This document shows positions 50,687 through 61,841 of a stretch of DNA of 64,000 bases, piece after piece. The stretch is taken from contig NZ_JALIQP010000002.1 of the NCBI RefSeq assembly GCF_023566055.1, positions 682,001 to 746,000 of the forward strand, written 5' to 3'. Origin of the DNA: Halosolutus amylolyticus. GTDB taxonomy: Archaea; Halobacteriota; Halobacteria; Halobacteriales; Natrialbaceae. The translations under genes were made by a program, and so were the position numbers. Position 1 is the stretch's first letter. Every line of letters begins with the position of its first letter. Below the pieces are notes generated by a model. That model ran no database searches. It was not told the DNA's origin and saw only the letters and a list, made by a program, of their open reading frames with translations.

Positions 50687-52570
50687 TCATTCGTGGCCTC
50701 GGCCACGTCCGTGACCTCGACCCGGGTGATCGCCGCCGTTTCGGGACCGATCGTCGCCGGCAGTTCCGCTGACGACTTCGAAAGGACGCATCATGTCGTG
50801 CTCCTCGTGCTCGAGGACGTGACAGTGGAACGGGAACCGGCCGGTGTAGCCCTCGAACGTGACGGCGATCCTGACTGTCTCGTCCGAATTGACTTTGACG
50901 ACGTCGATGCCCCCGCGCTCGTTCGGGTGCGGCGGTCGCGACCCCCCGTCGGTGTCGTGCCACTCGCGATCGATGACCTCGAACTCGACGAGGTGCAGGT
51001 GGATCGGGTGGGTGTGGTCGTCCTCGTTTTTGAGCTCCCAGATCTCGGTCGAGCCGAGCTGTGGCTTGATCTCCACGGGATCGCCCCAGCGATTGCCGTT
51101 GAGCGTGTGGAGCATGGGCTCGTCCATGTCCATCCCGCCGTCCATGTTCATGCCGCCCATGTCGCCGTCGTCCATGCCGGGCATCACCATCTCCATGGTG
51201 ATCTCGCGAGTCTCCCGGGCCGTATCCGGATTCGGACCGGAACGGTTCGGGAGCGAGAGTTCGGTCGGGTCAGCGCTGGTGTCCGGTTCGCTCACCTCGT
51301 CGGCGACGCGGAACTGCATGATCTCGTGGATCATGGGGTGATCCGTGTCGCCGTGGTGACCGCCATCGTCGTGACCACCATCGTCGTGGCCGCCGTCGTC
51401 GTGATCCGTGGGACCCTCGTACGGGAACGCGGCGTCGTTGGTCACGGTGAACGTCTCGCCGGCGTACTCGGAGAAGTCGACGATGACTTCGGCGCGCTCG
51501 AACGGAGCGAGCACCAGCGACTCCATGTCGCCGTGGTGGCCGATCTCGACGATTTCCTCGAGGAAGCCGTGGCCAGCCGAGATCTGGTGGAGCGCCGGCA
51601 CGTCTTCGTGGTGATCGTCTTCTTCGCCACCGTGGCCGTCGTGGCCGCCCTCGCTCAGCGAGAGGTCGTACGTCCGTGCGTTGGAGACGTTGACGATGTG
51701 GAAGCGATACGTGCGCGGTTTGACCGTCATGTACGGCCATGCGGCGCCGTTGACCGTCGCGACGTCCCCGGCGACGTTCGCCATGAACATGTCCGGGTAG
51801 AAGAGTTCGCCGTCCTCGGTGAACGATCGGTCCGCCAGCACGAGCGGGACGTCGTACTCGCCGTCCGGCAAGTTCAACTTCTCTTCCTGCTTGCTCTTGA
51901 TCCGGTAGGGACCGACCAGCCCGGCGTAGTTGTTGAGCCGGGAGATACCACGGGCATGGTCGTGGTACATCGAGGTCAGCCTGTCCTGACGGTTCGGTAG
52001 TTCCTGGACTGGACCGGCGTATCGCGGCCCAGTGACTTCGTCGGGGGAACTCCACATTTCGGCCTGGCCGTCGTTCGCCGAGTCGACCTTGAGTCCGTGG
52101 AAGTGCGTAACTCTCCTGACCTCCGGCACGGAGCCGTCGTAGCCGACGTAGTTCTCCGACGTGGTTCCGTCGATCCGCTCGTCGACGTTGAACAGGTGTT
52201 CGCTGGGCAGCCCGCTGTTGTCGAACTCGATCGCGAGGCGCTGTCCCTTCCGTGCCGAAAGGATCGGTCCGGGGAACTGCCCGTCGTAGCCCCAGATCGT
52301 CGTGTCGGGAAGGTCCGGATGGAAGCTGTGGGTCGTTTCTTCGACCGGGATCTCGTGGTAGTCCGCGCCGCGTCGCTTTCCGTCGGCCGTTCGCTCCTCC
52401 GGAATCGAGAGTTCGTGTGCGTACTTCTCGAGTTCCGGCGAGGAGTGTTCCTCGTACGAGGGCCCCATATCGTCGTGACCCTCGTCCGCGGTTGCACTCG
52501 ACGAGGCGACACCGGCGAGCCCGATCGCGGCACCGGCTCGCAGTAAGCGGCGTCTCGATACGTCGAACAT
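50687..52570 (-). CDS. Multicopper oxidase with His- and Met-rich insertions
   Basis: A 627-residue exported oxidase of the CotA/CueO/laccase type. The Tat signal is FDVSRRRLLRAGAAIGLAG. Copper ligands are complete: HFHG (156-159), HDH (203-205), HTHPIHLH (about 515-522) and HCHVLEHEEHDMM (about 575-590), giving one T1 and one trinuclear site. Three unusual stretches are a His/Asp loop HDGHGGEEDDHHEDVP, a repeat of Asp-Asp-Gly-Gly-His units near residue 390-405, and a Met-rich loop MVMPGMDDGDMGGMNMDGG (about 455-473) like the copper-binding loop of CueO. It acts at the outer cell face and may oxidise Cu(I), Fe(II), Mn(II) or phenols. The ATG at 52570 gives the normal Tat spacing. Confidence 0.92.
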   Translation of the reverse strand: MFDVSRRRLLRAGAAIGLAGVASSSATADEGHDDMGPSYEEHSSPELEKYAHELSIPEERTADGKRRGADYHEIPVEETTHSFHPDLPDTTIWGYDGQFPGPILSARKGQRLAIEFDNSGLPSEHLFNVDERIDGTTSENYVGYDGSVPEVRRVTHFHGLKVDSANDGQAEMWSSPDEVTGPRYAGPVQELPNRQDRLTSMYHDHARGISRLNNYAGLVGPYRIKSKQEEKLNLPDGEYDVPLVLADRSFTEDGELFYPDMFMANVAGDVATVNGAAWPYMTVKPRTYRFHIVNVSNARTYDLSLSEGGHDGHGGEEDDHHEDVPALHQISAGHGFLEEIVEIGHHGDMESLVLAPFERAEVIVDFSEYAGETFTVTNDAAFPYEGPTDHDDGGHDDGGHDDGGHHGDTDHPMIHEIMQFRVADEVSEPDTSADPTELSLPNRSGPNPDTARETREITMEMVMPGMDDGDMGGMNMDGGMDMDEPMLHTLNGNRWGDPVEIKPQLGSTEIWELKNEDDHTHPIHLHLVEFEVIDREWHDTDGGSRPPHPNERGGIDVVKVNSDETVRIAVTFEGYTGRFPFHCHVLEHEEHDMMRPFEVVSGTAGDDRSRNGGDHPGRGHGRGRGHE

Positions 52571-52673
52571 CAGCGGCACCCTCCGCAGTCTTCCGTCCGT
52601 GTTAGCAACGCGTCTCTACCGTCGCCAGTTCCCGTCGGATGCCGTGGGGGTGACATGGCTGTAACGTTCAGTG

Positions 52674-52687
52674 TTAATTATAATTAA
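52674..52687. promoter_or_regulatory. Perfect 14-bp palindrome upstream of the multicopper oxidase
   Basis: TTAATTATAATTAA reads the same on both strands and lies 104-117 bp before the oxidase ATG. It could be an operator or simply a TATA-containing AT block. Confidence 0.45.
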
Positions 52688-52791
52688 GGCTTGTGGGCGA
52701 AATTTTGACCGCTTATTCCGTATTATATCGCCGCCCCTCGTCCTAAGACGCCATTGTACGCATTTCAACTACGTTCGAGACTTATTACATA

Positions 52792-52803
52792 TTGGATATC
52801 CAA
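52792..52803. promoter_or_regulatory. Perfect 12-bp palindrome in the same region
   Basis: TTGGATATCCAA is a perfect palindrome flanked by ACATA and CGTGTG. It lies 134-145 bp before the small gene at 52937. Confidence 0.4.
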
Positions 52804-52936
52804 CGTGTGTCGTTCAGCGAGGCAAAGAGACACATCGATTGGAATCGACCAGTCGATCGGAACAGTCACCGGGTTTCGGCGGACCGTCGTGCGGCGGAAC
52901 GCTTATGCCAAAGTGTGTTATTTGGTACCTATAGAC

Positions 52937-53164
52937 ATGGCCTCCAGTGAGCTCTCCGGACGCGGTCGGACGCTGCAACTCCGACCGGTAGCGACAGTCG
53001 ACGCGAACGCGACCGTTCGACACGTGGATCAGTTCGACGAGGAAACGCTGTCCGCCCTCTGGAGCGCGATCGAGACCGATCGGTCGCTGCCCGCTGCCGG
53101 GACCGGTCTGGAGCCGGGCGACGTCGTCGTCTTTACCGACTACTACCGCGTCGATCGCGTCTAG
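52937..53164 (+). CDS. Small conserved haloarchaeal protein
   Basis: A 75-residue acidic protein starting MASSELSGRGRTLQLRPVAT and ending GDVVVFTDYYRVDRV. The middle (VRHVDQFDEETLSALWSAIE) is helical and the end is beta, suggesting a compact alpha/beta fold; haloarchaeal relatives of this size are common but I cannot name the family. The ATG at 52937 has a TATA-like GCTTATGCC about 30 nt upstream. It may be co-transcribed with the DUF7124 gene that follows 70 nt later. Confidence 0.62.
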   Translation: MASSELSGRGRTLQLRPVATVDANATVRHVDQFDEETLSALWSAIETDRSLPAAGTGLEPGDVVVFTDYYRVDRV

Positions 53165-53234
53165 CGGGCCCGGCGACCCGTTCGAGGTGGGCGGTATCGA
53201 AGCCGTTTTCCCGGGTGCCCGCCTTCGATGACGT

Positions 53235-53645
53235 ATGAACGGCGACAGCGACATGACGCTGGCGTTCGAGCTCGAGGCGCTGAAAGAGCTCGCATCGCCG
53301 GAGACCGTCTTCGAAGACGCCAGAAGCTGGACCGAGTACATCGGCGTCGTCTCGGAGAAGCCGACCTACGTCGTCACGAACTTCACGCGCAAGAACCGCA
53401 TCCGCCAGGACTTTTTCTCCGGCCCCCGCGGGAAACAGGAGAGTCTCGAGGGCGTCAAAGGACAGTTCGACACTGATCGACACGTCTTCGTCGGCGTGGA
53501 CGAGGAGGACGAACGGCTAGCCGAGACGGTCGACTGGGAGTACCTCGCGATCGAGGACGCCGCCGAGGCGGCCGACTGGGTGCTGGCCGCGAACGTCGAG
53601 ACCGAGGAGGCGGACACCGAACCGGTCCGGGACGACTGGCCCTGA
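53235..53645 (+). CDS. DUF7124 family protein
   Basis: A 136-residue soluble protein recognised as haloarchaeal DUF7124 from LAFELEALKELASPETVFED, YVVTNFTRKNRIRQDFFSGP and GQFDTDRHVFVGVDEEDERL. The C-terminus is acidic. The function is not known. An internal ATG six codons in (MTLAFELEAL) could be the true start. It lies between two other small haloarchaeal genes on the same strand. Confidence 0.8.
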   Translation: MNGDSDMTLAFELEALKELASPETVFEDARSWTEYIGVVSEKPTYVVTNFTRKNRIRQDFFSGPRGKQESLEGVKGQFDTDRHVFVGVDEEDERLAETVDWEYLAIEDAAEAADWVLAANVETEEADTEPVRDDWP

Positions 53646-53704
53646 GCGACGGCGCCGTCTTCTCGACTCGTCTAGCGGTCACGCCGCCATCGCCCGAGTC
53701 GTCG

Positions 53705-53713
53705 CCCTTATGG
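53705..53713 (+). promoter_or_regulatory. TATA-like box of the DUF5815 gene
   Basis: CCCTTATGG is centred 28 nt before the ATG at 53737, so this gene probably has its own promoter. Confidence 0.5.
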
Positions 53714-53736
53714 CCGCGCCGGCCGAACCGTGACCG

Positions 53737-54270
53737 ATGGCAGAACCCCGCGTCCCGGGTCCCCGCGACGAGCATCTCGAACTTCCCTGTGGGGAGACCC
53801 TCGACCCGCACACGATCGACCTCGGTATGCGCGAGTACACCTGCGGCTGTGGCGACACCCACGCCGTCGTCACCGACGTCCATCCCCCCTCTCGCTTTTT
53901 CCCCGAGTCGCTCGTCGCCGTGCTCCGCGAGACCATCGACACCGACGACGAGTTCGACCAGTTCGGGACTCCGCACCTGATGGGCGTCGTCATGGAGGAG
54001 TTCCCCGAGAAGGTCGCCGTCCACGACGCCGCGGAGGACGGGGCCGTCGGCTACACGATGCTGTGGGTCACGGACTTCGACTCGCGACGGCTCCACGAGA
54101 TCGTCGTCGAACTCGTCGTCGAACTCATGGAGCACGCGATCAGCCACGCCGAAGACGACGACGCCGTCACCGAGTTCGAGTCACAGATGCTCGAGTTCGA
54201 CGTGAGCGAGTTCGTCGATCAGTACCGTCGCCAGCGCGAATTCGAGAGCGAACACGATCGGGCGCTCTAG
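53737..54270 (+). CDS. DUF5815 family protein
   Basis: A 177-residue protein of the haloarchaeal DUF5815 family: MAEPRVPGPRDEHLELPCGE, a possible metal-binding cluster YTCGCGDTHAVVTDVHPPSR (two Cys and two His) and the conserved helix block WVTDFDSRRLHEIVVELVVE with LMEHAISHAEDDDAVTEF. A further cysteine near residue 18 may complete a metal site. The function is unknown. A decayed kinase fragment follows on the opposite strand. Confidence 0.85.
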   Translation: MAEPRVPGPRDEHLELPCGETLDPHTIDLGMREYTCGCGDTHAVVTDVHPPSRFFPESLVAVLRETIDTDDEFDQFGTPHLMGVVMEEFPEKVAVHDAAEDGAVGYTMLWVTDFDSRRLHEIVVELVVELMEHAISHAEDDDAVTEFESQMLEFDVSEFVDQYRRQREFESEHDRAL

Positions 54271-54286
54271 AGCACGAGAGGGCCGC

Positions 54287-54420
54287 TCAGCCGGCGACTG
54301 GATCCCCATCGTCGGGAATCGTCACGTCGAACCGGACGCGCCCGCGTCGCTCTCGCCGACCTCAATCGACCAGCCGTGGGTCTCGACGACGTCAGAGACG
54401 ATCGTTCTTGCCTCGTCACC
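54287..54420 (-). pseudogene. Remnant of a histidine kinase ATPase domain
   Basis: On the minus strand the codons read ARTIVSDVVETHGWSIEVGE, then SDAGAS, the end of a HATPase_c domain as in haloarchaeal kinases (TIVxDVVEAHGW). After this the frame must shift by one base to continue FDVTIPDDGDPVAG to a stop at 54287. The glycine-rich box expected before it is degenerate (GDEAR), and no kinase body is present upstream. It is a decayed 3' fragment. Confidence 0.6.
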
Positions 54421-54683
54421 GTTCCGCGAGGTCCTCGTGAATCGCCGTCCGGGGCCGGTCGGCGCAGAGGACGGATCGTGACGAAGACGTACGGCGAGCG
54501 CCAGCGCAAGCTATCTCGTCAGTTTCGAACGGAGACGGCGAACGACGCACCGCGTTTGGCCCGCTGTGATACGACAGCCGTGATCCCGGGCCAGGGTGTC
54601 CGATCGCGTCGACCGGCGTCGCCGGGGGCTGACGAGAACCCGGCGTGCTGGAACCGCCGGAGAGCACGTCACGACCCAGGTTC
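54421..54683. other. Gene-free segment between the kinase remnant and carB
   Basis: About 260 bp with only short shadow frames. Parts may be further decayed kinase sequence but no recognisable residues remain. Confidence 0.4.
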
Positions 54684-54710
54684 GAATTTCGAAATGGTGT
54701 TTCGAGATTC
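54684..54710. promoter_or_regulatory. Imperfect dyad upstream of carB
   Basis: GAATTTCGAAA-TGGTG-TTTCGAGATTC has 10 of 11 arm bases paired. It lies about 20 bp before a TATA-like GCTTATTACG (near 54730), so it could be an operator or activator site for carB. Confidence 0.4.
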
Positions 54711-54764
54711 GTACTGTATCGTGGGGCTTATTACGATGTGCGAACTTCGGACTGACAGGAACCA

Positions 54765-58046
<3,282 letters not shown>

Positions 58047-58232
58047 TCGTCGTCACGGCCCGACGGCATCGCGTTCGCGTCGCATACAACAGCGAATCGG
58101 CCATCTGCGGCGAGCCAGATGCCGCGACCGACGGGGGCGCGGACGGCGAACACGTCGGCGGATTCGATCGAACGATCGCGTCGGAAACCGACGTCGGTGG
58201 ATCGATTTCGGGCGTCGAACCCGAGTCCGACA

Positions 58233-58241
58233 CCCTAAAGC
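58233..58241 (+). promoter_or_regulatory. TATA-like box of the FolC-FolP gene
   Basis: CCCTAAAGC is centred 27 nt upstream of the ATG at 58264. Confidence 0.5.
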
Positions 58242-58263
58242 GGGCAGACTCTGTGGTTCGAGT

Positions 58264-60759
58264 ATGGAGTACTACGAGGCGGCGGACTTTCTGTTCGGTC
58301 TGCGGCGCTTCCGTCCGAAGCCGGGGACGGAGTCGACCGCGCAGTTGCTCGCCCACCTCGATGACCCCCACGAGTCGATCGACTGCGTCCAGGTCGCCGG
58401 CTCGAACGGGAAAGGGAGCACGGCGCGGATGGTCGAGCGAACGCTGCGCGAGGCGGGACTCTCGGTCGGGCTCTACACGTCGCCACACCTCGAGGACCTG
58501 CGCGAACGGATCCGGGTCGACGGCCGCAAGATCCCCCGATCGGCCGTCTCCGAGTACGTCGCGGACGTCCGGGAGTACGTCACCGATCGCGGTGCCGACG
58601 GCGAATCGCCGACATTCTTCGAGACGATGACCGCGATGGCGCTGTGGCAGTTCGGCCAGCAGGACGTCGACGTCGCCGTCCTCGAGGTCGGCATCGGCGG
58701 GAAGTACGACGCGACCAGCGTCGTCGATCCGGTCGCCAGCGCGGTCACGAGCGTCACCCTGGAGCACACGGGGATCATCGGCGATACGGAGGAGGCAATC
58801 GCCCGCGACAAGGCCCACGTCGCCCCGGACGGCGCGCCGCTGGTGACGGGCGTGACGGGCGACCCGCTCGACGCGATCCGCGAGGTCGCCGGCGAGGTCG
58901 TCACGGTCGACACCGACTCGGCCGCAGACGTTCGCGTCGCCTACGGCGGACTGGCGAACCACACCGAGGCCGCCGTCTCGATCGACGCCGAGGGGTGGGA
59001 CCTCGAGACCCGGATCCCGCTCCCGGGGAGCCACCAGGCCGAGAACGCCGGGATCGCCGCCGTCCTCGCCCGGCAGGTCGCCGACGTTACGAACGAGGAC
59101 GTAGAACGGGGCCTACGAAGCGCCCACTGGCCGGGCCGGTTCGAGGTGATCGATACCGAGCCGCTGGTGATCCTCGACGGGGCTCACAACCCCGGGGCCT
59201 GCGAGCAACTGGCCGAGACGCTCGGGAGCTACGACTACGACGACCTCTCGATCGTCTTCGGCGCGATGCACGACAAGGACCACGGCGAGATGGCCGCCGC
59301 GTTGCCGACGCCCGATCGGGTCGTCACGACGGAACCCCCGCTCGATCGAGCCGAAGACCGGGACGTGCTCGCCGCGGTGTTCGAGCGGGCCGGCGTCGAG
59401 ACCGTGGAGACGGAGCCGGCCGTCCAGGACGCCCTCGCCGCGGCGCTCGCGGAGAGCGACCCGGACGACTGCGTGCTGGTCTCCGGTTCGCTGTTCGCCG
59501 TCGCCGAGGCCAGGACGCGGTGGACTGGAACCGAGATCCCGAAGCGGATCCGGGACGTAGACGACGCGACGGACGCGCTCGAGGGAGCGAACGTCGACGC
59601 GGCCGGCGTCGCCCGGACCCGCGGGGAGGCCGTCCACCGCGTCGTCAAGACGAGTTTGCAGTCACGGCAGGCGAGGCGCCTCAAGGAGGACCTGCTGCGC
59701 CTCGGTGGCGAGTGTGCGATCGCCGGCCTGGATCGGGACGACGAACACGTCGACGCCGTCCTGATGGGCACGCTCGACCAGTTCGATCGGCTCACCGGAT
59801 CGCTCGCGGACGAACCGCACGGACTCGCCGAGATCGGCCGCGAGTTGCGCGAGACGCTGGCACTCGACGCCGATGAGGCCGCCACGGAAACGGACGGCGA
59901 TCGTCCCACCGGCGGGACCAGTGGGGACGACGCCGGGTCCCGATACCCGTGGCACGATCGGACGGCCGTGATGGGCATCCTGAACGTCACGCCGGACAGC
60001 TTCCACGACGGCGGGGAGTACGACGCGATCGAGGACGCGGTCGCCCGCGCCGAGACGATGGTCGACGCCGGCGCGACCGTGATCGACGTCGGCGGGGAGT
60101 CGACCCGCCCCGGCGCGGATCCCGTCCCGGTCGCCGACGAAATCGATCGGGTCGTCCCGGTGATCGAGCGGATTTCCGATCTCGACGCGACGATTTCGAT
60201 CGACACGCGCAAGGCCGCCGTCGCCGGGGCGGCGCTCGAGGCCGGCGCGGACGTCGTCAACGACGTCTCGGGGCTCGAGGATCCCGAGATGCGGTTCGTC
60301 GTCGCCGACCACGACGCGGGGCTCGTGCTGATGCACAGCATCGACGCGCCGGTCGTTCCGGATCGCGACGTCGCCTACGACGACGTCGCCGAGGACGTGA
60401 TCGACCAGCTTTCCGAACGGATCCTCCTCGCGGAGAAGGCGGGGATCGATCGCGAGGACATCGTCGTCGATCCCGGCATCGGCTTCGGCAAGTCGGCCCG
60501 CGAGAGCTTCGAACTGCTGGGCCGGATCGACGAGTTCGCGGCGCTCGGCTGTCCCGTCCTCGTCGGCCACTCCCACAAGTCGATGTTCGGGCACGTCGGT
60601 CGCGACGCCGGCGAGCGATCCGAGGCGACGGTCGCGGCGAGCGCGATCGCGGCCGATCGGGGTGCCGACGTGATCCGGGTCCACGACGTCCCGGAGAACG
60701 TCGCGGCGGTGCGAACGGCGCTCGCCGCCCGCGATCCGGAGCGGTTCGAGTGGACGTAG
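58264..60759 (+). CDS. Bifunctional folylpolyglutamate synthase / dihydropteroate synthase
   Basis: An 831-residue fusion covering two folate steps. Residues 1-430 are a FolC Mur-ligase: ATP loop VQVAGSNGKGSTARMVERTL, GKYDATSVVDPVASAVTSVT, and LVILDGAHNPGACEQLAETL. Residues about 560-831 are FolP: AVMGILNVTPDSFHDGGEYD, DVGGESTRPGADPVPV, ISIDTRKAAVAGAALEAGAD, and LVGHSHKSMFGHVGRDAGER. Between them is a helical linker domain (about 440-545, AVHRVVKTSLQSRQARRLKE). FolC adds glutamate to folates; FolP joins pterin diphosphate to p-aminobenzoate. Haloarchaeal FolCP fusions are known. The gene has its own promoter. Confidence 0.93.
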   Translation: MEYYEAADFLFGLRRFRPKPGTESTAQLLAHLDDPHESIDCVQVAGSNGKGSTARMVERTLREAGLSVGLYTSPHLEDLRERIRVDGRKIPRSAVSEYVADVREYVTDRGADGESPTFFETMTAMALWQFGQQDVDVAVLEVGIGGKYDATSVVDPVASAVTSVTLEHTGIIGDTEEAIARDKAHVAPDGAPLVTGVTGDPLDAIREVAGEVVTVDTDSAADVRVAYGGLANHTEAAVSIDAEGWDLETRIPLPGSHQAENAGIAAVLARQVADVTNEDVERGLRSAHWPGRFEVIDTEPLVILDGAHNPGACEQLAETLGSYDYDDLSIVFGAMHDKDHGEMAAALPTPDRVVTTEPPLDRAEDRDVLAAVFERAGVETVETEPAVQDALAAALAESDPDDCVLVSGSLFAVAEARTRWTGTEIPKRIRDVDDATDALEGANVDAAGVARTRGEAVHRVVKTSLQSRQARRLKEDLLRLGGECAIAGLDRDDEHVDAVLMGTLDQFDRLTGSLADEPHGLAEIGRELRETLALDADEAATETDGDRPTGGTSGDDAGSRYPWHDRTAVMGILNVTPDSFHDGGEYDAIEDAVARAETMVDAGATVIDVGGESTRPGADPVPVADEIDRVVPVIERISDLDATISIDTRKAAVAGAALEAGADVVNDVSGLEDPEMRFVVADHDAGLVLMHSIDAPVVPDRDVAYDDVAEDVIDQLSERILLAEKAGIDREDIVVDPGIGFGKSARESFELLGRIDEFAALGCPVLVGHSHKSMFGHVGRDAGERSEATVAASAIAADRGADVIRVHDVPENVAAVRTALAARDPERFEWT

Positions 60760-60825
60760 GTCCGCTGTCTTCTGCACCTGCCGGTCCAAGCTTCAACCGT
60801 CCGGGACGAGTACGGGTCCGTCACG

Positions 60826-61596
60826 ATGACCGCAGATCACGACCGGCAGTCCGACGTCGGGATGGAACAACTCGCGGACCGCGAGGAACTGGACTCGCCG
60901 CTGAACTCGGCGATCGCCGCCGCCACCGGCGGGAGTCGAACCGAGGCGCTCGCGCTGGCCGGCGGGGGTCTGGTACTGCTCTCGGGGATCAGGTCGCTGG
61001 CACGCGGGCAGCGACGGGGACTCCTGAAGGGGGTCGTCGGTGCCGGATTGATCGGGATCGGCCTCCGGCAGCGCCGATCGGACGATCGATCGACGTTCGA
61101 GCCGAGTACCGACGAGATCGACGGCGGGACCGAGGGGAAGGAGATCTCGGATGCGGCCCACGCAGCCGCCGAGCGCCCCGACTCCGGGCGAGAGTCCCAG
61201 ATCGACGCGAGCGGGGAGATAGACGACTCGGCGCAGCTCGGCGACGAGGGCGACACAGGCTCGAGAATCGAGTTCACGGACGACGGGGACGAATCGGAGT
61301 CGCACCCGAAACCCGGACTCGACGGGGACGACGAGGACCCCCGGCGCGACACCGACGACGACAGCGTGACGATCGACGTCTCCGACTCGGCCATGGCCGA
61401 GGAGATGTCCGAGGCGACGGGGCCGGATCCCGAACAGGCCCAGCCGACGCAGACGGACGCGATCGAACCCGAGGAGACACCCGAGGAAGACGCGTCCGAG
61501 ATGAAAGTCGACCCCGACGACGGCGACGACGAATCCGGGACTTCCACCGGTGACGAGAACGGGGCGGACGGCGATACCGACGAAACGGAGAAGTAA
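60826..61596 (+). CDS. Glycine-zipper membrane protein with acidic tail
   Basis: A 256-residue protein. Residues about 40-85 are hydrophobic and glycine-rich (ALALAGGGLVLLSGIRSLAR, GLLKGVVGAGLIGIGL) and likely form two short membrane helices with glycine-zipper packing. The remaining 160 residues are a disordered tail of Asp, Glu, Ser and Thr, with EEMSEATGPDPEQAQPTQTD among many acidic repeats. I recognise this architecture from haloarchaeal hypothetical proteins but no named family. It is downstream of the folate gene by 66 nt; linkage to folate is unlikely. Confidence 0.72.
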   Translation: MTADHDRQSDVGMEQLADREELDSPLNSAIAAATGGSRTEALALAGGGLVLLSGIRSLARGQRRGLLKGVVGAGLIGIGLRQRRSDDRSTFEPSTDEIDGGTEGKEISDAAHAAAERPDSGRESQIDASGEIDDSAQLGDEGDTGSRIEFTDDGDESESHPKPGLDGDDEDPRRDTDDDSVTIDVSDSAMAEEMSEATGPDPEQAQPTQTDAIEPEETPEEDASEMKVDPDDGDDESGTSTGDENGADGDTDETEK

Positions 61597-61811
61597 CACG
61601 CGACGACGAGCAGGACGCCGTTGCGGGCGCATCGAGTCAGGGTCCGACGACCGCTGTAAGTGGTTGACCCGGAGATCGGTTTGGTCAACCTGCGAGCGGC
61701 CGGACGCGTCCGCCGGAGCGAGACAGTGCCAGCGGAGCGGCCGTTCGAACGCGAGCGATCGCCACACGCCGTTCGTGGGAGTCGCTGTGCTGACCGCAGC
61801 TCCCTCCTAGA

Positions 61812-61820
61812 TTTATATGG
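61812..61820 (+). promoter_or_regulatory. TATA-like box of the creatininase-family gene
   Basis: TTTATATGG is centred 27 nt upstream of the ATG at 61842 and rules out the earlier ATG at 61824. Confidence 0.6.
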
Positions 61821-61841
61821 TGTATGGTGGCAGTCCACAAT

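Larger units (their letters stand above)
52571..52936. other. AT-rich intergenic region between the multicopper oxidase and a small gene
   Basis: The 366-bp divergent region has no gene. It is AT-rich at 52660-52740 and contains two perfect palindromes (listed separately), plus TATA-like sequences on both strands. These features suggest regulation of the oxidase, the small gene at 52937, or both. Confidence 0.5.
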
